From Rhodospirillaceae bacterium (GTDB lineage: Bacteria > Pseudomonadota > Alphaproteobacteria > GCA-2721365): a stretch of DNA of 45,509 bases. The stretch lies in assembly GCA_002721365.1 (NCBI GenBank), contig PBKC01000082.1:1-45509 (forward strand), written 5' to 3'. Under the pieces are notes generated by a model that saw only the letters and a program-made list of their open reading frames with translations, had not been told where the DNA came from and made no database searches. Below, piece after piece: positions 16,701-23,654 of this stretch. The number at the start of each line of letters is the position of its first letter. Within the stretch, counting starts at the first letter, position 1. The position numbers and the translations under genes were made by a program.

Positions 16701-19465
16701 CCGCCGAGGTCAGCTCGCCTTTGACCGTCGACATTGCGGGTACCGCAGATCTTCCCTCGTTCGCGCTGAGTGACGCCGTGGGAAGCGAAGACAGTGGCGT
16801 TCTGCTGTCGATCGTCGCCGGGCTCGCCGATACCGACGGGTCGGAAAGCCTGGTCGTCACGATATCCGGTGTTCCTGATGGGGCGTCCTTGAGCGCCGGC
16901 ATCGAGACGGAGCCGGGTGTCTGGTCTCTGTCTGCTCCTGAACTCGCCGATCTTCAGTATCTTCCGGCACCGAACCAGAGCGGCCCGGTCACTTTGACGG
17001 TCACGGCAACGTCGACCGAATCGAACGGCGATTCCGCTGAAATCGCCTCTTCGCTGACCGTCGATGTCGCGGCCGTTGCCGACACGCCGACATTGGCGGT
17101 TCTCGGCGCGACAGGCAGTGAAGACACGCCTCTGGCGTTGTCGATCGATGCCGGGCTTGTCGACACGGACGGATCCGAATCCCTTTCGGTCGTGATCTCA
17201 GGTGTCCCGAGCGGCGCGTCTCTGAGTGCGGGTGTCGAGGTTGAAGCCGGTGTCTGGAAGCTATCCCCCGGCGAGTTGTCGGGACTGAATTACCTACCCC
17301 CTGCCAATGCCAGCGGCGTGGCAATCCTGACGGTGGTGGCAGCGGCGACCGAAGCCGGTGGCGATGTAGCCGAACTGTCAGCGCCGCTGACGGTCGAGAT
17401 CGGTGGGGTTGCCGACCTACCAGTGCTTTCTGTGGCGAGTTCTTCCGGCAATGCCGGCGGCGGTGTTCCCCTGGAGATCGCGGCGGCGCTTTCTGACCAG
17501 GACGGATCCGAGACGCTGCTGGTTGCGATCTCCGGCATGCCTGACGGCGCTTCGCTGAGCGCGGGCAGCGACGAGGGGGGCGGAGTCTGGCATGTCGCGG
17601 CGGCGGATCTGGTGGATCTGCGCTATTTCCCGCCTGGTGGCGAGGTCGGCTCGGTGACGTTGACCGTAACCGCCCGGTCGACCGAGGTGGATGGAAGCGC
17701 AGCGGAGGTTTCTGCCGATCTCGACATTACGGTGGAGGTGGACGAGGCGCCCGGCCTGCTGCTTACGGGCACCTCGGGTGTGGATACGCTGACGGGTGGT
17801 GCCAACGGCGACACGCTGGTGGGCGGCGGCGGCAATGATGAGCTGATCGGTGGCGCCGGCGACGACCTTTTCCTGGTGAACGCAGCGGGGGCGGACTTCG
17901 ATCGTTACGACGGCGGCGAGGGATTCGATCGAATTGCCGCCGGTGCCGACGGCGTTACCATCGGCCTTTCGCAGTTCGAGAATAGCGTTGAGGTCATCGA
18001 TGGTGCCGGCCATGCCGGCGTGACTGTTCGCGGCGCCAACGACTGGTTTGGGCTGCTGGACTTCAGCGCGACGACGCTCACCGATATCGGGACGGTTTTC
18101 GGCGGCATACGGAACGACACGATCATCGGGTCGGATATCAGCGCCATGGTGATCGACCCGGGGACCGGAGACGATGTCATCCGCGCCGGCGCGGCCGACC
18201 TGACCCTTCTCTATTCCGGGACCGACAGCGGGCTCGATCGGTTTGTCAACGGAGCGGGGCACACCACGATTCTCGCTGGCAGCGACGGAACGGTCATCGG
18301 CCTGACTCAGTTCGTCAACGGCGTCGACATCATTGACGGAGCGGGACATGCCGGCGTCATCATCGAGGGCGCCAACGACTGGTTTGGGCTGCTGGACTTC
18401 AGTGCGACGACGCTCACCGATATCGAGACGGTTTTCGGGGGCATGCGGAACGACACGATCGTCGGATCCGATATCAGCGACATGACGCTGGACCCCGGCA
18501 GCGGTGACGATCTGGTTCGTGCCGGAGCTGCGGACCTCACGATCCTGTACCAGGGTACGGATGGTGGCCTTGACCAGTTCGAGAACGGCGATGGGCGAAG
18601 CGTCATCGTCGCCGGTGCGGACGGGACGATTATCGGCCTGAACCAGTTCGCCGACGGCGTCGACGCGATCGACGGCGCCGGTCATGCCGGGGTGATGATC
18701 CAGGGAGCCAACAGCTGGTTCGGTCTGCTCGATTTCAGTAAGACCGAACTCACTGACATCGCCCTCATTGCAGGTGGCAGCCGCGACGACACGATGATCG
18801 GCTCGCTCGGTGACGACGTCCTTCAGGGTGGCACGGGAGACGATACCTTCGTCTTCGAAGGTGTCAGCGGGCATGATCGGATCGTCGACTTCGGAACCGG
18901 CGACGATCTGATCGAGATTCGTCAGACCGCCGACGGCATTGCGGCTTTTTCCGATCTAGACACGGATGGCGACGGAATCCTGGACGGAGACGACTTGTTG
19001 GTCTCCGTGTTCGATGACGGTACGATGATCGATCTGTCGCTCGGCACGTTGCGGATCGACGGGCGTACCGGCCTCGATGCCGGCGACTTCCGCTTCACCG
19101 CAACGTCCCACGTGTCTGTGGCTGGCTTCGCGGTCGATATCGATTCGGGAGGGCTCGTGGTCGACGGCGGCGGTCGTTCGCTCGACCTTACGGCAGCGGA
19201 CTTAACGGCTGTACCGGATGTCACCGAGGTCAATCTCACCGGATCCGGCGAGAATACCCTGGTCATCGATGAAGCGGTGGTGTTCGCGGCAAATGCCGAT
19301 CACCGGCTAGTGGTTCATGGTGACGACGATCGGGTCGTCATGAACGACGACTGGACGATGACCGGCCACGACACGATCGATGGCGAGGGGTACAGCGTCT
19401 ACGAGCGAGGCGAGAGCGTCCTTGTGATCGATGATGACCTTAACAAGGGAACCGGTGTCGGCTGA
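10718..19465 (+). CDS. Giant modular secreted protein: beta-helix domain, RTX-like cassettes and 111-aa repeats
   Basis: A 2915-residue protein. Residues 1-290 are a right-handed parallel beta-helix (FSTLHDAIEASSYGDTIYVR; NSYFHDNENGI; HDTDTGHHIKSRA), a fold used by polysaccharide lyases, epimerases and adhesins; I see no recognised catalytic motif. Then come three cassettes of 112-residue units (3, 4 and 3 copies), each ending in RTX motifs (GGDDVLGGGKGADTFVF) and an EF-hand-like loop (DSDGDGVLTGSDL at 707; later copies DTNDNLVLDDGD and DTDGDGILDGDDL). Between them are five and four 111-residue Ig/cadherin-like repeats with SGVPEGASLSAG and LTVTAVSTE. The last 115 residues are unique, with an end shared with two neighbours. 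No Sec signal: probably type I secreted and calcium-folded. It may bind or modify the polysaccharide or be a matrix adhesin. Architecture firm, function open. Confidence 0.9.
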   Translation: MSELWVGAGEEFSTLHDAIEASSYGDTIYVRAGIYENDFSSIDHALTIVGVDGMAHFTATEPISNGKGILITRSDVVIENLEFSGASVSDHNGAGIRHEAGNLTVRNSYFHDNENGILTAKYIGGEVRIESSEFANNGFKDGRSHGVYINEVDRLIITDSYFHDTDTGHHIKSRAYETIVTDTVLDDGDGNSSYAIDLPNGGVAVIEGNTLIQGVSAALNKIMISYGAEGNLKAVSSLLVENNTFIDYRWSSVGVDNKTGIEVDVVGNSFYSVATLASGGPSNLVDNLVFENVPPPEEIPGGGLGPVIEGSSGAETLVGGEADETLVGGRGDDWLIGNGGDDVFVVIGDDQGIDQNDGGAGYDRIVAGADGTIIGLTQFVNDVEMIDGSGYADVIIQAANTWDGLLDFSETVVEDIARVRGGDKYETIVGSDFSDLTVETGAGDDVVRAGVGDITVVYSGDNGSFDELFNGSGRTSIVAEADGTVIGLRRYENSAEVIDGAGHSRVTLQAANTWDGLLDFSQTVVTDIALIRGGDKYETIVGSDFSALTVESRGGDDEIRAGDADLAIVYSGADGSFDRVINGTGLTSIYALSDGTVIGLTQYDNGADVIDGSGYDGVTIQGANNWSGLLDFSQTRLEGISLIMGGTRSDTVVGSGGDDVLGGGKGADTFVFSGAFGDDRIVDFGNGGDVIDIRQPASGVMSFTALDSDGDGVLTGSDLLVSTVGDDTLIDLLFGTIRVEGRLDLTEGDFRFSAASGAGGIGGIDGTGLVSLSVEDVAGSEGEAVPLNIDAALGSAGSNVLRIRVEGVPEGGSLSSGVEVEPGTWMLTAGNLPGLRYFPAPYMGGSVELTVTALSMGLDGRSTGTSSPLTITIGDVADTPTLTVTGATGSEDDAIALSIDAALVDDDGSESLSIRISGVPEGASLSAGSDIGSGEWVLLPEELDGLQFLPAADFSGSVALTVTAVSTETGGDVAERSAPLTVHVVGVADAPTLSVADAAGSEGDAIPLSIDAALGDLDGSETLSFVVSGIPDGGALSAGFMDDTGKWILSPADLVGLTYLPGPDVSGTIALAVAAVATEDNGDTDETTAALTVEITPVVDMPTLVVGDVAGSEDSPILLPIDAALADGDGSESLRVEIEGVPAGASLSAGTVDGTGLWTLSADDLDGLTYRPAADASGPATLTVTAVATESNGESASVSQTLTVDVAGVADMPVLTVADASGTAGTAAVPLSVAASLTDTDGSESLIVRVTGVPNGASLSAGAEEGAGTWILSPDDLAGLQYLPSSASSEAVTLTISAVSTEADGDTEIATDVLNIVLQPETTSDGGGLDLVGTKNADTLVGSDAGDTLTGGGDNDLMIGGAGDDLFVVTGTGAGFDRYEGGDGVDRIVAGADGTVIGLAPFANGVEIIDGAGHADVSVRGVDSWDGLLDFSNTTLIDIDVIVGGSRTDTIIGSDISDAVIDPGRGDDVIQAGAANLEIVYSGTDSEFDQFANGSGLSTIRALQDGTMIGLTQFVNGVDVIDGDGHAGVTIQGANTWDGLLDFSRTVVEDIALVRGGDKYETIVGSDFSALTVESGGGDDVIRAGDGDLTLVFSGNDGSFDELINGSGRTSIVAQSDGTVIGLQRYENGADTIDGAGHAGVTIQGANTWDGLLDFSQTVVEDIALIRGGDKFETIVGSDFSALTVESRGGDDEIRVGDADLMIVYSGDDGGFDKIIGGAGQATIVAQADGTVIGLTQYENGADVIDGAGHAGVTIQGANSHTGLLDFSTTTLHDIALIMGGSRTDTIIGSTGDDVLGGGKGDDRFIFSGNFGNDWIVDFAPGKDTIEFRQAEGGITAFAMLDTNDNLVLDDGDANVSFVDGDTLIDLGTGTLRIEGLLYLNRNNFEFSVLTDTTPDDPPQAPSLAVTDVAGVEDNVVPLSIAAALTDMDGSETLSITVSGVPSGASLTAGTEVEPGTWLLSSGDLPGLGFVPTADASGQVVMTVTAIATETDGDTAEVSSPLTVDIAGTADLPSFALSDAVGSEDSGVLLSIVAGLADTDGSESLVVTISGVPDGASLSAGIETEPGVWSLSAPELADLQYLPAPNQSGPVTLTVTATSTESNGDSAEIASSLTVDVAAVADTPTLAVLGATGSEDTPLALSIDAGLVDTDGSESLSVVISGVPSGASLSAGVEVEAGVWKLSPGELSGLNYLPPANASGVAILTVVAAATEAGGDVAELSAPLTVEIGGVADLPVLSVASSSGNAGGGVPLEIAAALSDQDGSETLLVAISGMPDGASLSAGSDEGGGVWHVAAADLVDLRYFPPGGEVGSVTLTVTARSTEVDGSAAEVSADLDITVEVDEAPGLLLTGTSGVDTLTGGANGDTLVGGGGNDELIGGAGDDLFLVNAAGADFDRYDGGEGFDRIAAGADGVTIGLSQFENSVEVIDGAGHAGVTVRGANDWFGLLDFSATTLTDIGTVFGGIRNDTIIGSDISAMVIDPGTGDDVIRAGAADLTLLYSGTDSGLDRFVNGAGHTTILAGSDGTVIGLTQFVNGVDIIDGAGHAGVIIEGANDWFGLLDFSATTLTDIETVFGGMRNDTIVGSDISDMTLDPGSGDDLVRAGAADLTILYQGTDGGLDQFENGDGRSVIVAGADGTIIGLNQFADGVDAIDGAGHAGVMIQGANSWFGLLDFSKTELTDIALIAGGSRDDTMIGSLGDDVLQGGTGDDTFVFEGVSGHDRIVDFGTGDDLIEIRQTADGIAAFSDLDTDGDGILDGDDLLVSVFDDGTMIDLSLGTLRIDGRTGLDAGDFRFTATSHVSVAGFAVDIDSGGLVVDGGGRSLDLTAADLTAVPDVTEVNLTGSGENTLVIDEAVVFAANADHRLVVHGDDDRVVMNDDWTMTGHDTIDGEGYSVYERGESVLVIDDDLNKGTGVG
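11801..12680 (+). repeat. 112-residue module array, block 1 (3 units)
   Basis: Units begin at 11801, 12137 and 12473, exactly 336 bp apart. Each has a DGTVIGL turn, a VIDGAGH-like turn, an ANTWDGLLDFS core, GSDFSALTVES and YSGADGSFD. The third is cut short by the RTX/EF-hand end cassette. Confidence 0.9.
13028..14690 (+). repeat. 111-residue Ig/cadherin-like repeat array, block 1 (5 units)
   Basis: Units begin near 13028, 13358, 13691, 14024 and 14357; the last four starts are exactly 333 bp apart. Consensus: TLxVxxAxGSEDxxxxLSID, then DGSESLxVxISGVPxGASLS, GxWxLSPxDLxGLxYLP, LTVTAVxTExxGD and VADxP. Repeats of this type are common in type I secreted adhesins. Confidence 0.9.
14870..16085 (+). 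repeat. 112-residue module array, block 2 (4 units)
   Basis: Units begin at 14870, 15206, 15542 and 15878, all 336 bp apart. Units 2 and 3 share 50 identical bases at 15301-15350 and 15637-15686, so part of the array duplicated or converted recently. Confidence 0.9.
16424..17755 (+). repeat. 111-residue Ig/cadherin-like repeat array, block 2 (4 units)
   Basis: Units begin at 16424, 16757, 17090 and 17423, exactly 333 bp apart, with the same consensus as block 1. The last unit is the most divergent (SGNAGGGVPLEIAAALSDQD) and runs into the third RTX cassette. Confidence 0.9.
17924..18800 (+). repeat. 112-residue module array, block 3 (3 units)
   Basis: Units begin at 17924, 18260 and 18596, 336 bp apart. 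Units 1 and 2 share the stretch GANDWFGLLDFSATTLTDI at protein level. They resemble the short paralogue's units (20795-21670) more than block 1 does. Confidence 0.9.
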
Positions 19466-19514
19466 TAAGCCCTATCGGCCTATAAAATTTTCGAGGCCAT
19501 TTCTACCAGAATGA

Positions 19515-19547
19515 GCGAAAACTAAAGAGTTACCCTAGCGTTTTCGC
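19515..19547. repeat. 8-bp inverted repeat downstream of the giant gene
   Basis: GCGAAAAC (19515-19522) and GTTTTCGC (19540-19547) with a 17-bp spacer, 50 bp after the stop codon and just before the terminator. It may add to transcript-end structure. Confidence 0.45.
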
Positions 19548-19558
19548 GGTAAATAACC

Positions 19559-19604
19559 TGCCTCCGTCTGGATAATGGAAATCTGGCGGAGGCATTTTAT
19601 TTAT
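19559..19604 (+). terminator. Intrinsic terminator after the giant RTX gene
   Basis: TGCCTCCG (19559-19566) pairs with CGGAGGCA (19587-19594) and is followed directly by TTTTATTTAT. The T-run is on the plus-strand side, so it ends the transcript of the 2915-residue gene and insulates the short paralogue, which would then need its own promoter in 19605-19729. Confidence 0.75.
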
Positions 19605-19729
19605 GCATTCTGTGACAAATATTGGCCCTGAGCCGGTTTTGTGACTTCTTGGCTGGTCACTCGTCTACCGCAGTTTCTCTGGTCCCGATGATAGGGAGAT
19701 CATCCCTTTAATCAGCCAATGGGAATGGT

Positions 19730-22129
19730 ATGAGCGAGATCTGGGTCGGACGGGGTGAGAGCTTCGAGACCCTTCACGAGGGCATCGATGCGTCGTCGCC
19801 CGGGGATACGATCTTCATTCGAGCCGGCGTCTACGAGAACGACGTCTCCACCATCTACCACGACCTGACGATCATCGGCGTGGGCGGCAAAGCCCACCTG
19901 GTGTCTACGGGCAAGATCGACAACGGCAAAGCCATCCTGGTCAGTCGAGCCGATGTGACGATCGAGAATCTGGAGTTCTCGGGGGCTTCCGTTCCCGATC
20001 ACAACGGCGCCGGGGTCCGCTATGAGCGCGGTTCCCTCATCGTCCGCAACAGCTACTTCCACGACAACGAGAACGGTATCCTCGCCGCCAGCGATCCTGA
20101 CGGCGAGATCCGCATCGAAGGCAGCGAGTTCGCCGGGAACGGCTATGGCGACGGCAGGGCGCACGGGCTTTACGTCAACCGGGTCGGCGCGTTGTTCGTG
20201 TCGGACAGCTATTTCCACGACACCGACACCGGCCACCACATCAAAAGCCGCGCCTTCGAAACCCATGTCACCGATTCCACGCTGGACGACGGCGACGGGA
20301 CCTCGAGCTACAGCATCGACCTGCCAAACGGCGGCCACGCCGTCATCGAGGGCAACACCCTGATTCAGGGGGCTTCCAAGAGTCTCAACAAGACCCTTAT
20401 CGCCTTCGGTGCGGAGGGTAAGCTCCACCCGGACACCAGTCTGACCGTCGACGACAACATGTTCGTCAACTACAGACCGGGCAGCATCGGCATTGCCAAT
20501 AGGTCCGACGCGACGGCTGTGATCGTCGACAACACGTTCTACAACGTTTCCGAGATTGCCACGGGGCCGGCCAAGCAAACGGGAAACGTCGTTTCTGATC
20601 ATCTGCCTGCCGGGGATGACATTCCGCGCCCCGGAGACGAGGACACACCGCCCGCGGGTGGTGGTGGTGACGGCGGAGCCGACGACACCATTGCCGGCGG
20701 TGACGGAAGCGAGACCGTGCCCGGTGGCGACGACGACCTCTTCGAGGTGAGCGGCACGGAATCCGAGTTCGATCACTATGACGGCGGCAGCGGATTCGAC
20801 CGCATCGTCGCGGGCGCCGATGGGACCGTGATCGGACTTTCGCAGTTCGAAAGCGGCGTGGAGGTCATCGACGGCGGAGGATTCGCCGACGTGGTCGTTC
20901 AGGGGGCCCCCGACTGGTACGGCCTCCTGGATTTCAGCGGGACCACGCTCACCGATATCGCCCAGGTCGATGGCGGTATCCGCAACGACACCATCATCGG
21001 GTCGGATTCCGGCGATCTGGTCGTCGATCCGGGGACCGGCGACGATCTGATCAGGGCGGGCGCTGGCGACCTCACGCTGCTCTATTCGGGTGCCGGCAAC
21101 GGCTTCGACCGCGTTGAGAACGGCGCCGGCCACAGCATGATCGTCGCGGAAAGCGACGGCACCGTGATCGGACTCTCGCACTTTGCGAACGGTGTCGACG
21201 CCATCGACGGCGCTGGTCACGAAAACGTCGTGATCCAGGGCGCTAACGACTGGTACGGCTTGCTGGATTTTGGCGAGACGACGGTGGCCGACGTTTCGCT
21301 GATCGAGGGCGGCATGCGGGACGACACGATCGTCGGCTCCGACCTTAGCGATCTGGTCGTCGATCCGGGGGCGGGAGACGACCTGATCAGGGCGGGGGAG
21401 AGCGATCTCACCCTGCTCTACTCAGGTCGGGATGGTGGCTTCGATCGCTTCGAGAACGGCGCCGGCCGCAGCATGATCGTCGCTCAGGACGACGGTACCG
21501 TGATCGGCCTGTCCCGCTTCGCCGACGGTGTCGATGCGATCGACGGCGCCGGCCACGCGGATGTCGTGATCCAGGGTGCCAATAGCTGGCATGGACTTCT
21601 CGACTTCAGGGGGACGACTCTCACCGACATCGCCATGATCGCGGGCGGCAGCCGCAGCGATACGATCATCGGATCGTCCGGTGACGACGTTCTGAAAGGG
21701 GGCGGGGGCAAGGATACCTTCGTCTTCGAAGGCGCGACCGGCGAGGACCGCATCGTCGATTTCGGGGTGGGAAAGGACATCGTGGACATCCGCGAGGCGG
21801 CCGACGGTATCCAATCCTTCGCCGATCTCGATACCGACGGCGACGGGGTGCTGGATGGCGACGACCTGCCGGTGTCGATCGTCAATGACGGCACCACCAT
21901 CGACCTATCCCTGGGTACGCTTCACATTGACGGGCGAACTGACCTCGATGCAGGCGACTTCCGGTTTTCCCCGGTTCCGGAGGTGGTAACGGACGGCCTC
22001 GTCACGGACGACGAGCCGGTGCTTTCGGGTCGCGCGGCCGTCGAAGGAGAGAGCTACAGCGTCTATGACCACGGTGACGACATCCCGGCCATTGCCGGCG
22101 ATCTCAAACCGGGGGTGGGGATAGGGTAG
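19730..22129 (+). CDS. Short paralogue: beta-helix domain plus RTX-like cassette
   Basis: A 799-residue protein paralogous to the preceding giant. Residues 1-290 are the same beta-helix domain, nearly without gaps (FETLHEGIDASSPGDTIFIR; NSYFHDNENGILAA; HDTDTGHHIKSRA). A Gly/Asp/Pro-rich linker follows at about 295-340, then three 112-residue units, the RTX stretch GDDVLKGGGGKDTFVFEG and the EF-hand-like loop DTDGDGVLDGDDL (residues 701-713). The 111-residue repeats are absent, and the C-terminal module is shortened to about 40 residues ending YSVYDHGDD...GVGIG. No Sec signal, so type I secretion is likely. The upstream ribosome site is weak (GGGAATGGT). It stops 3 bp before the convergent methyltransferase. 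Possibly a soluble form of the same glycan-acting domain (inference). Confidence 0.9.
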   Translation: MSEIWVGRGESFETLHEGIDASSPGDTIFIRAGVYENDVSTIYHDLTIIGVGGKAHLVSTGKIDNGKAILVSRADVTIENLEFSGASVPDHNGAGVRYERGSLIVRNSYFHDNENGILAASDPDGEIRIEGSEFAGNGYGDGRAHGLYVNRVGALFVSDSYFHDTDTGHHIKSRAFETHVTDSTLDDGDGTSSYSIDLPNGGHAVIEGNTLIQGASKSLNKTLIAFGAEGKLHPDTSLTVDDNMFVNYRPGSIGIANRSDATAVIVDNTFYNVSEIATGPAKQTGNVVSDHLPAGDDIPRPGDEDTPPAGGGGDGGADDTIAGGDGSETVPGGDDDLFEVSGTESEFDHYDGGSGFDRIVAGADGTVIGLSQFESGVEVIDGGGFADVVVQGAPDWYGLLDFSGTTLTDIAQVDGGIRNDTIIGSDSGDLVVDPGTGDDLIRAGAGDLTLLYSGAGNGFDRVENGAGHSMIVAESDGTVIGLSHFANGVDAIDGAGHENVVIQGANDWYGLLDFGETTVADVSLIEGGMRDDTIVGSDLSDLVVDPGAGDDLIRAGESDLTLLYSGRDGGFDRFENGAGRSMIVAQDDGTVIGLSRFADGVDAIDGAGHADVVIQGANSWHGLLDFRGTTLTDIAMIAGGSRSDTIIGSSGDDVLKGGGGKDTFVFEGATGEDRIVDFGVGKDIVDIREAADGIQSFADLDTDGDGVLDGDDLPVSIVNDGTTIDLSLGTLHIDGRTDLDAGDFRFSPVPEVVTDGLVTDDEPVLSGRAAVEGESYSVYDHGDDIPAIAGDLKPGVGIG
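20795..21670 (+). repeat. 112-residue module array in the short paralogue (3 units)
   Basis: Units begin at 20795, 21131 and 21467, again 336 bp apart. Conserved turns are DGTVIGLSQF, IDGAGHADVVIQGAN, GLLDF, DTIIGSD and VVDPGTGDDLIRAG. Confidence 0.9.
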
Positions 22130-22132
22130 GGC

Positions 22133-22858
22133 TCAGCCCTTTTCGAGCAGGTAGAGCACGCGCAGGCCGAACATGGAGAGGATTGGCCCCGGCAGCGCGT
22201 GCTCGACCGCCGTTGCGGCACGCACTAGCGGCGGCGGGAAGCCCCAGGGCTGGAAGCCACCGGTAAGCAGGTAGGCCAGCGCCCCGAAGGGCTTCGTCTT
22301 GACGAGACGGAGGCCGGTGCGGCTCGGTAGTTCCTGAGCGCGATCCAGGAGAACTGCCTTCGGTATCCAGGCATTGCCATCCATGGCCGATTTTTCCGGC
22401 GGCATGGCCGCGTCCCACGGGTCCGCGACCGCGATGCAGTCCTCGTGGTGGACGTGGCGGTAGAAGACGGTGCCGATGGCGCCGGTCCACGGCTCGATCA
22501 TCGCCACCCGGCCTCCAGGCCGCAGAACACGGCCCACCTCGGCCAGCATCGCCCCCGGCTTGGCCATATGATGGAGGACGTCGACCCAGACGGCGTTGGC
22601 GAAGGTGGCATCGGGAAAGGGCAGGGCATGGGCGTCGGCGCAGACATCGACCCCCGGCTGGTCGGAGATGTCGATGCTCACCATTCCCGGCCGGTAAGCG
22701 GCGAAGAACCCGGGGCCGCTGCCGACCTCGAGCGTCGGACCGTCGAGCAACTCGGCGGCCACGCGGTCGAAATGCTCGCGGGTGTAGTAGGTGCGAAGCG
22801 CCGGTTTGGCTTCCCACGCCTTGTGGTGCGCCTCGATCCAGGCAGGGGTTTCGGACAT
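22133..22858 (-). CDS. Class I SAM-dependent methyltransferase
   Basis: A 241-residue protein starting MSETPAWIEAHH. Motif I, LEVGSGPGFF, is at residues 43-52, with MVSIDISDQPGVDVCADAHA as the acidic ribose-binding region and VWVDVLHHMAKPGAMLAEVG plus RVLRPGGRVAMIEPW as the later class I motifs (Methyltransf_11 type). The frame is open upstream to 22996, but that part is low-complexity Arg/Ser and overlaps the neighbour; the ATG at 22858 is preferred. It lies 16 bp after the other methyltransferase on the same strand and is probably coupled to it. A sugar, lipid or glycan-end methyl transfer fits the locus; the substrate is unknown. Confidence 0.87.
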   Translation of the reverse strand: MSETPAWIEAHHKAWEAKPALRTYYTREHFDRVAAELLDGPTLEVGSGPGFFAAYRPGMVSIDISDQPGVDVCADAHALPFPDATFANAVWVDVLHHMAKPGAMLAEVGRVLRPGGRVAMIEPWTGAIGTVFYRHVHHEDCIAVADPWDAAMPPEKSAMDGNAWIPKAVLLDRAQELPSRTGLRLVKTKPFGALAYLLTGGFQPWGFPPPLVRAATAVEHALPGPILSMFGLRVLYLLEKG

Positions 22859-22874
22859 GACCGGAAGGGCCGCG

Positions 22875-23654
22875 TCAGGCGGCTTCGGCTGCGTGCGCCT
22901 GGTCCGGCTTGCGGCAGACGATGAAGATCGAGCCCGAGATCTCCTTGAGACCCGGAACCCGCTCAAAGAAATCGACGATCTTCTCCAGGCGACCACTCGG
23001 ATCGATCTTACCGATCACCGGGTGGTAGAAGTCGAAGTTCTCCATCTTCTCGATGCTGAAATGGCGTTCGAGCAGCTTGGCGAGCCGCCAGCGGACGAAG
23101 GCGGTCTCGTCCGGAGAGTTTCCGAACATCCGCCGGGTCATCGGCGTGCTCCGCTCCAGGGCGACCTGGGGGTTCAGCATGTTGGGCTCGGAGGCCACGA
23201 GCATGCCGCCCGGCTTCAGGATCCTATGGATCTCGGCAAGAGCCCGCGGCATATCGAGATGATGCAGGACCGAAATGCAGAACACGCGATCGAAGGTCTC
23301 GGCCGGAAAGCCGGTATCGTGCACATCACGCGCGGAGAAGGTGATATTGGGGACGTTCCTCTGCTTCGCCAACTCGACGATGTCGGGCGAGACGTCGATT
23401 GCGTCGACATGGCCGACGATATCGCTCACCTCCGCCGACCAAGAGCCGAATCCGCAGCCTATCTCGAGGCAGCGGTCGGCACCGGCGAGCAGGGAGCGCA
23501 GGCGCTCGACGCGCTTCTGGCGCCGCACCTGTTGCGCGCCCGGCTTCTCCCAGTAGTCGATCGCCCCCGCGTCGAAAAGGCCGCTCTGGTTGTTGCGCAA
23601 CCGGTCGGCGAGCGCCTTGCCGAAAGCGATCTCATTCTCGATTCGCGAATCCAT
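22875..23654 (-). CDS. Class I SAM-dependent methyltransferase
   Basis: A 259-residue protein. Motif I, CLEIGCGFGSWS, is at residues 62-73; DAIDVSPDIVELAKQRNVPN gives the acidic residue after strand 2; FDRVFCISVLHHLDMPRALA and RILKPGGMLVASEPNMLNP are the typical Methyltransf_11 motifs. The C-terminal part (LAKLLERHFSIEKMENFDFY) resembles methyltransferases of surface-polysaccharide loci. A good ribosome site, GGAGG, lies 5 bp before the ATG on the minus strand. It is first in a two-gene minus operon, divergent from asnB. Substrate unknown. Confidence 0.87.
   Translation of the reverse strand: MDSRIENEIAFGKALADRLRNNQSGLFDAGAIDYWEKPGAQQVRRQKRVERLRSLLAGADRCLEIGCGFGSWSAEVSDIVGHVDAIDVSPDIVELAKQRNVPNITFSARDVHDTGFPAETFDRVFCISVLHHLDMPRALAEIHRILKPGGMLVASEPNMLNPQVALERSTPMTRRMFGNSPDETAFVRWRLAKLLERHFSIEKMENFDFYHPVIGKIDPSGRLEKIVDFFERVPGLKEISGSIFIVCRKPDQAHAAEAA

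Noticed and set aside
11801..19110. Regular repeats that could suggest a CRISPR or satellite array
   Set aside because: Periods of 336 and 333 bp are in frame and coding, and repeat units diverge mainly at silent positions.
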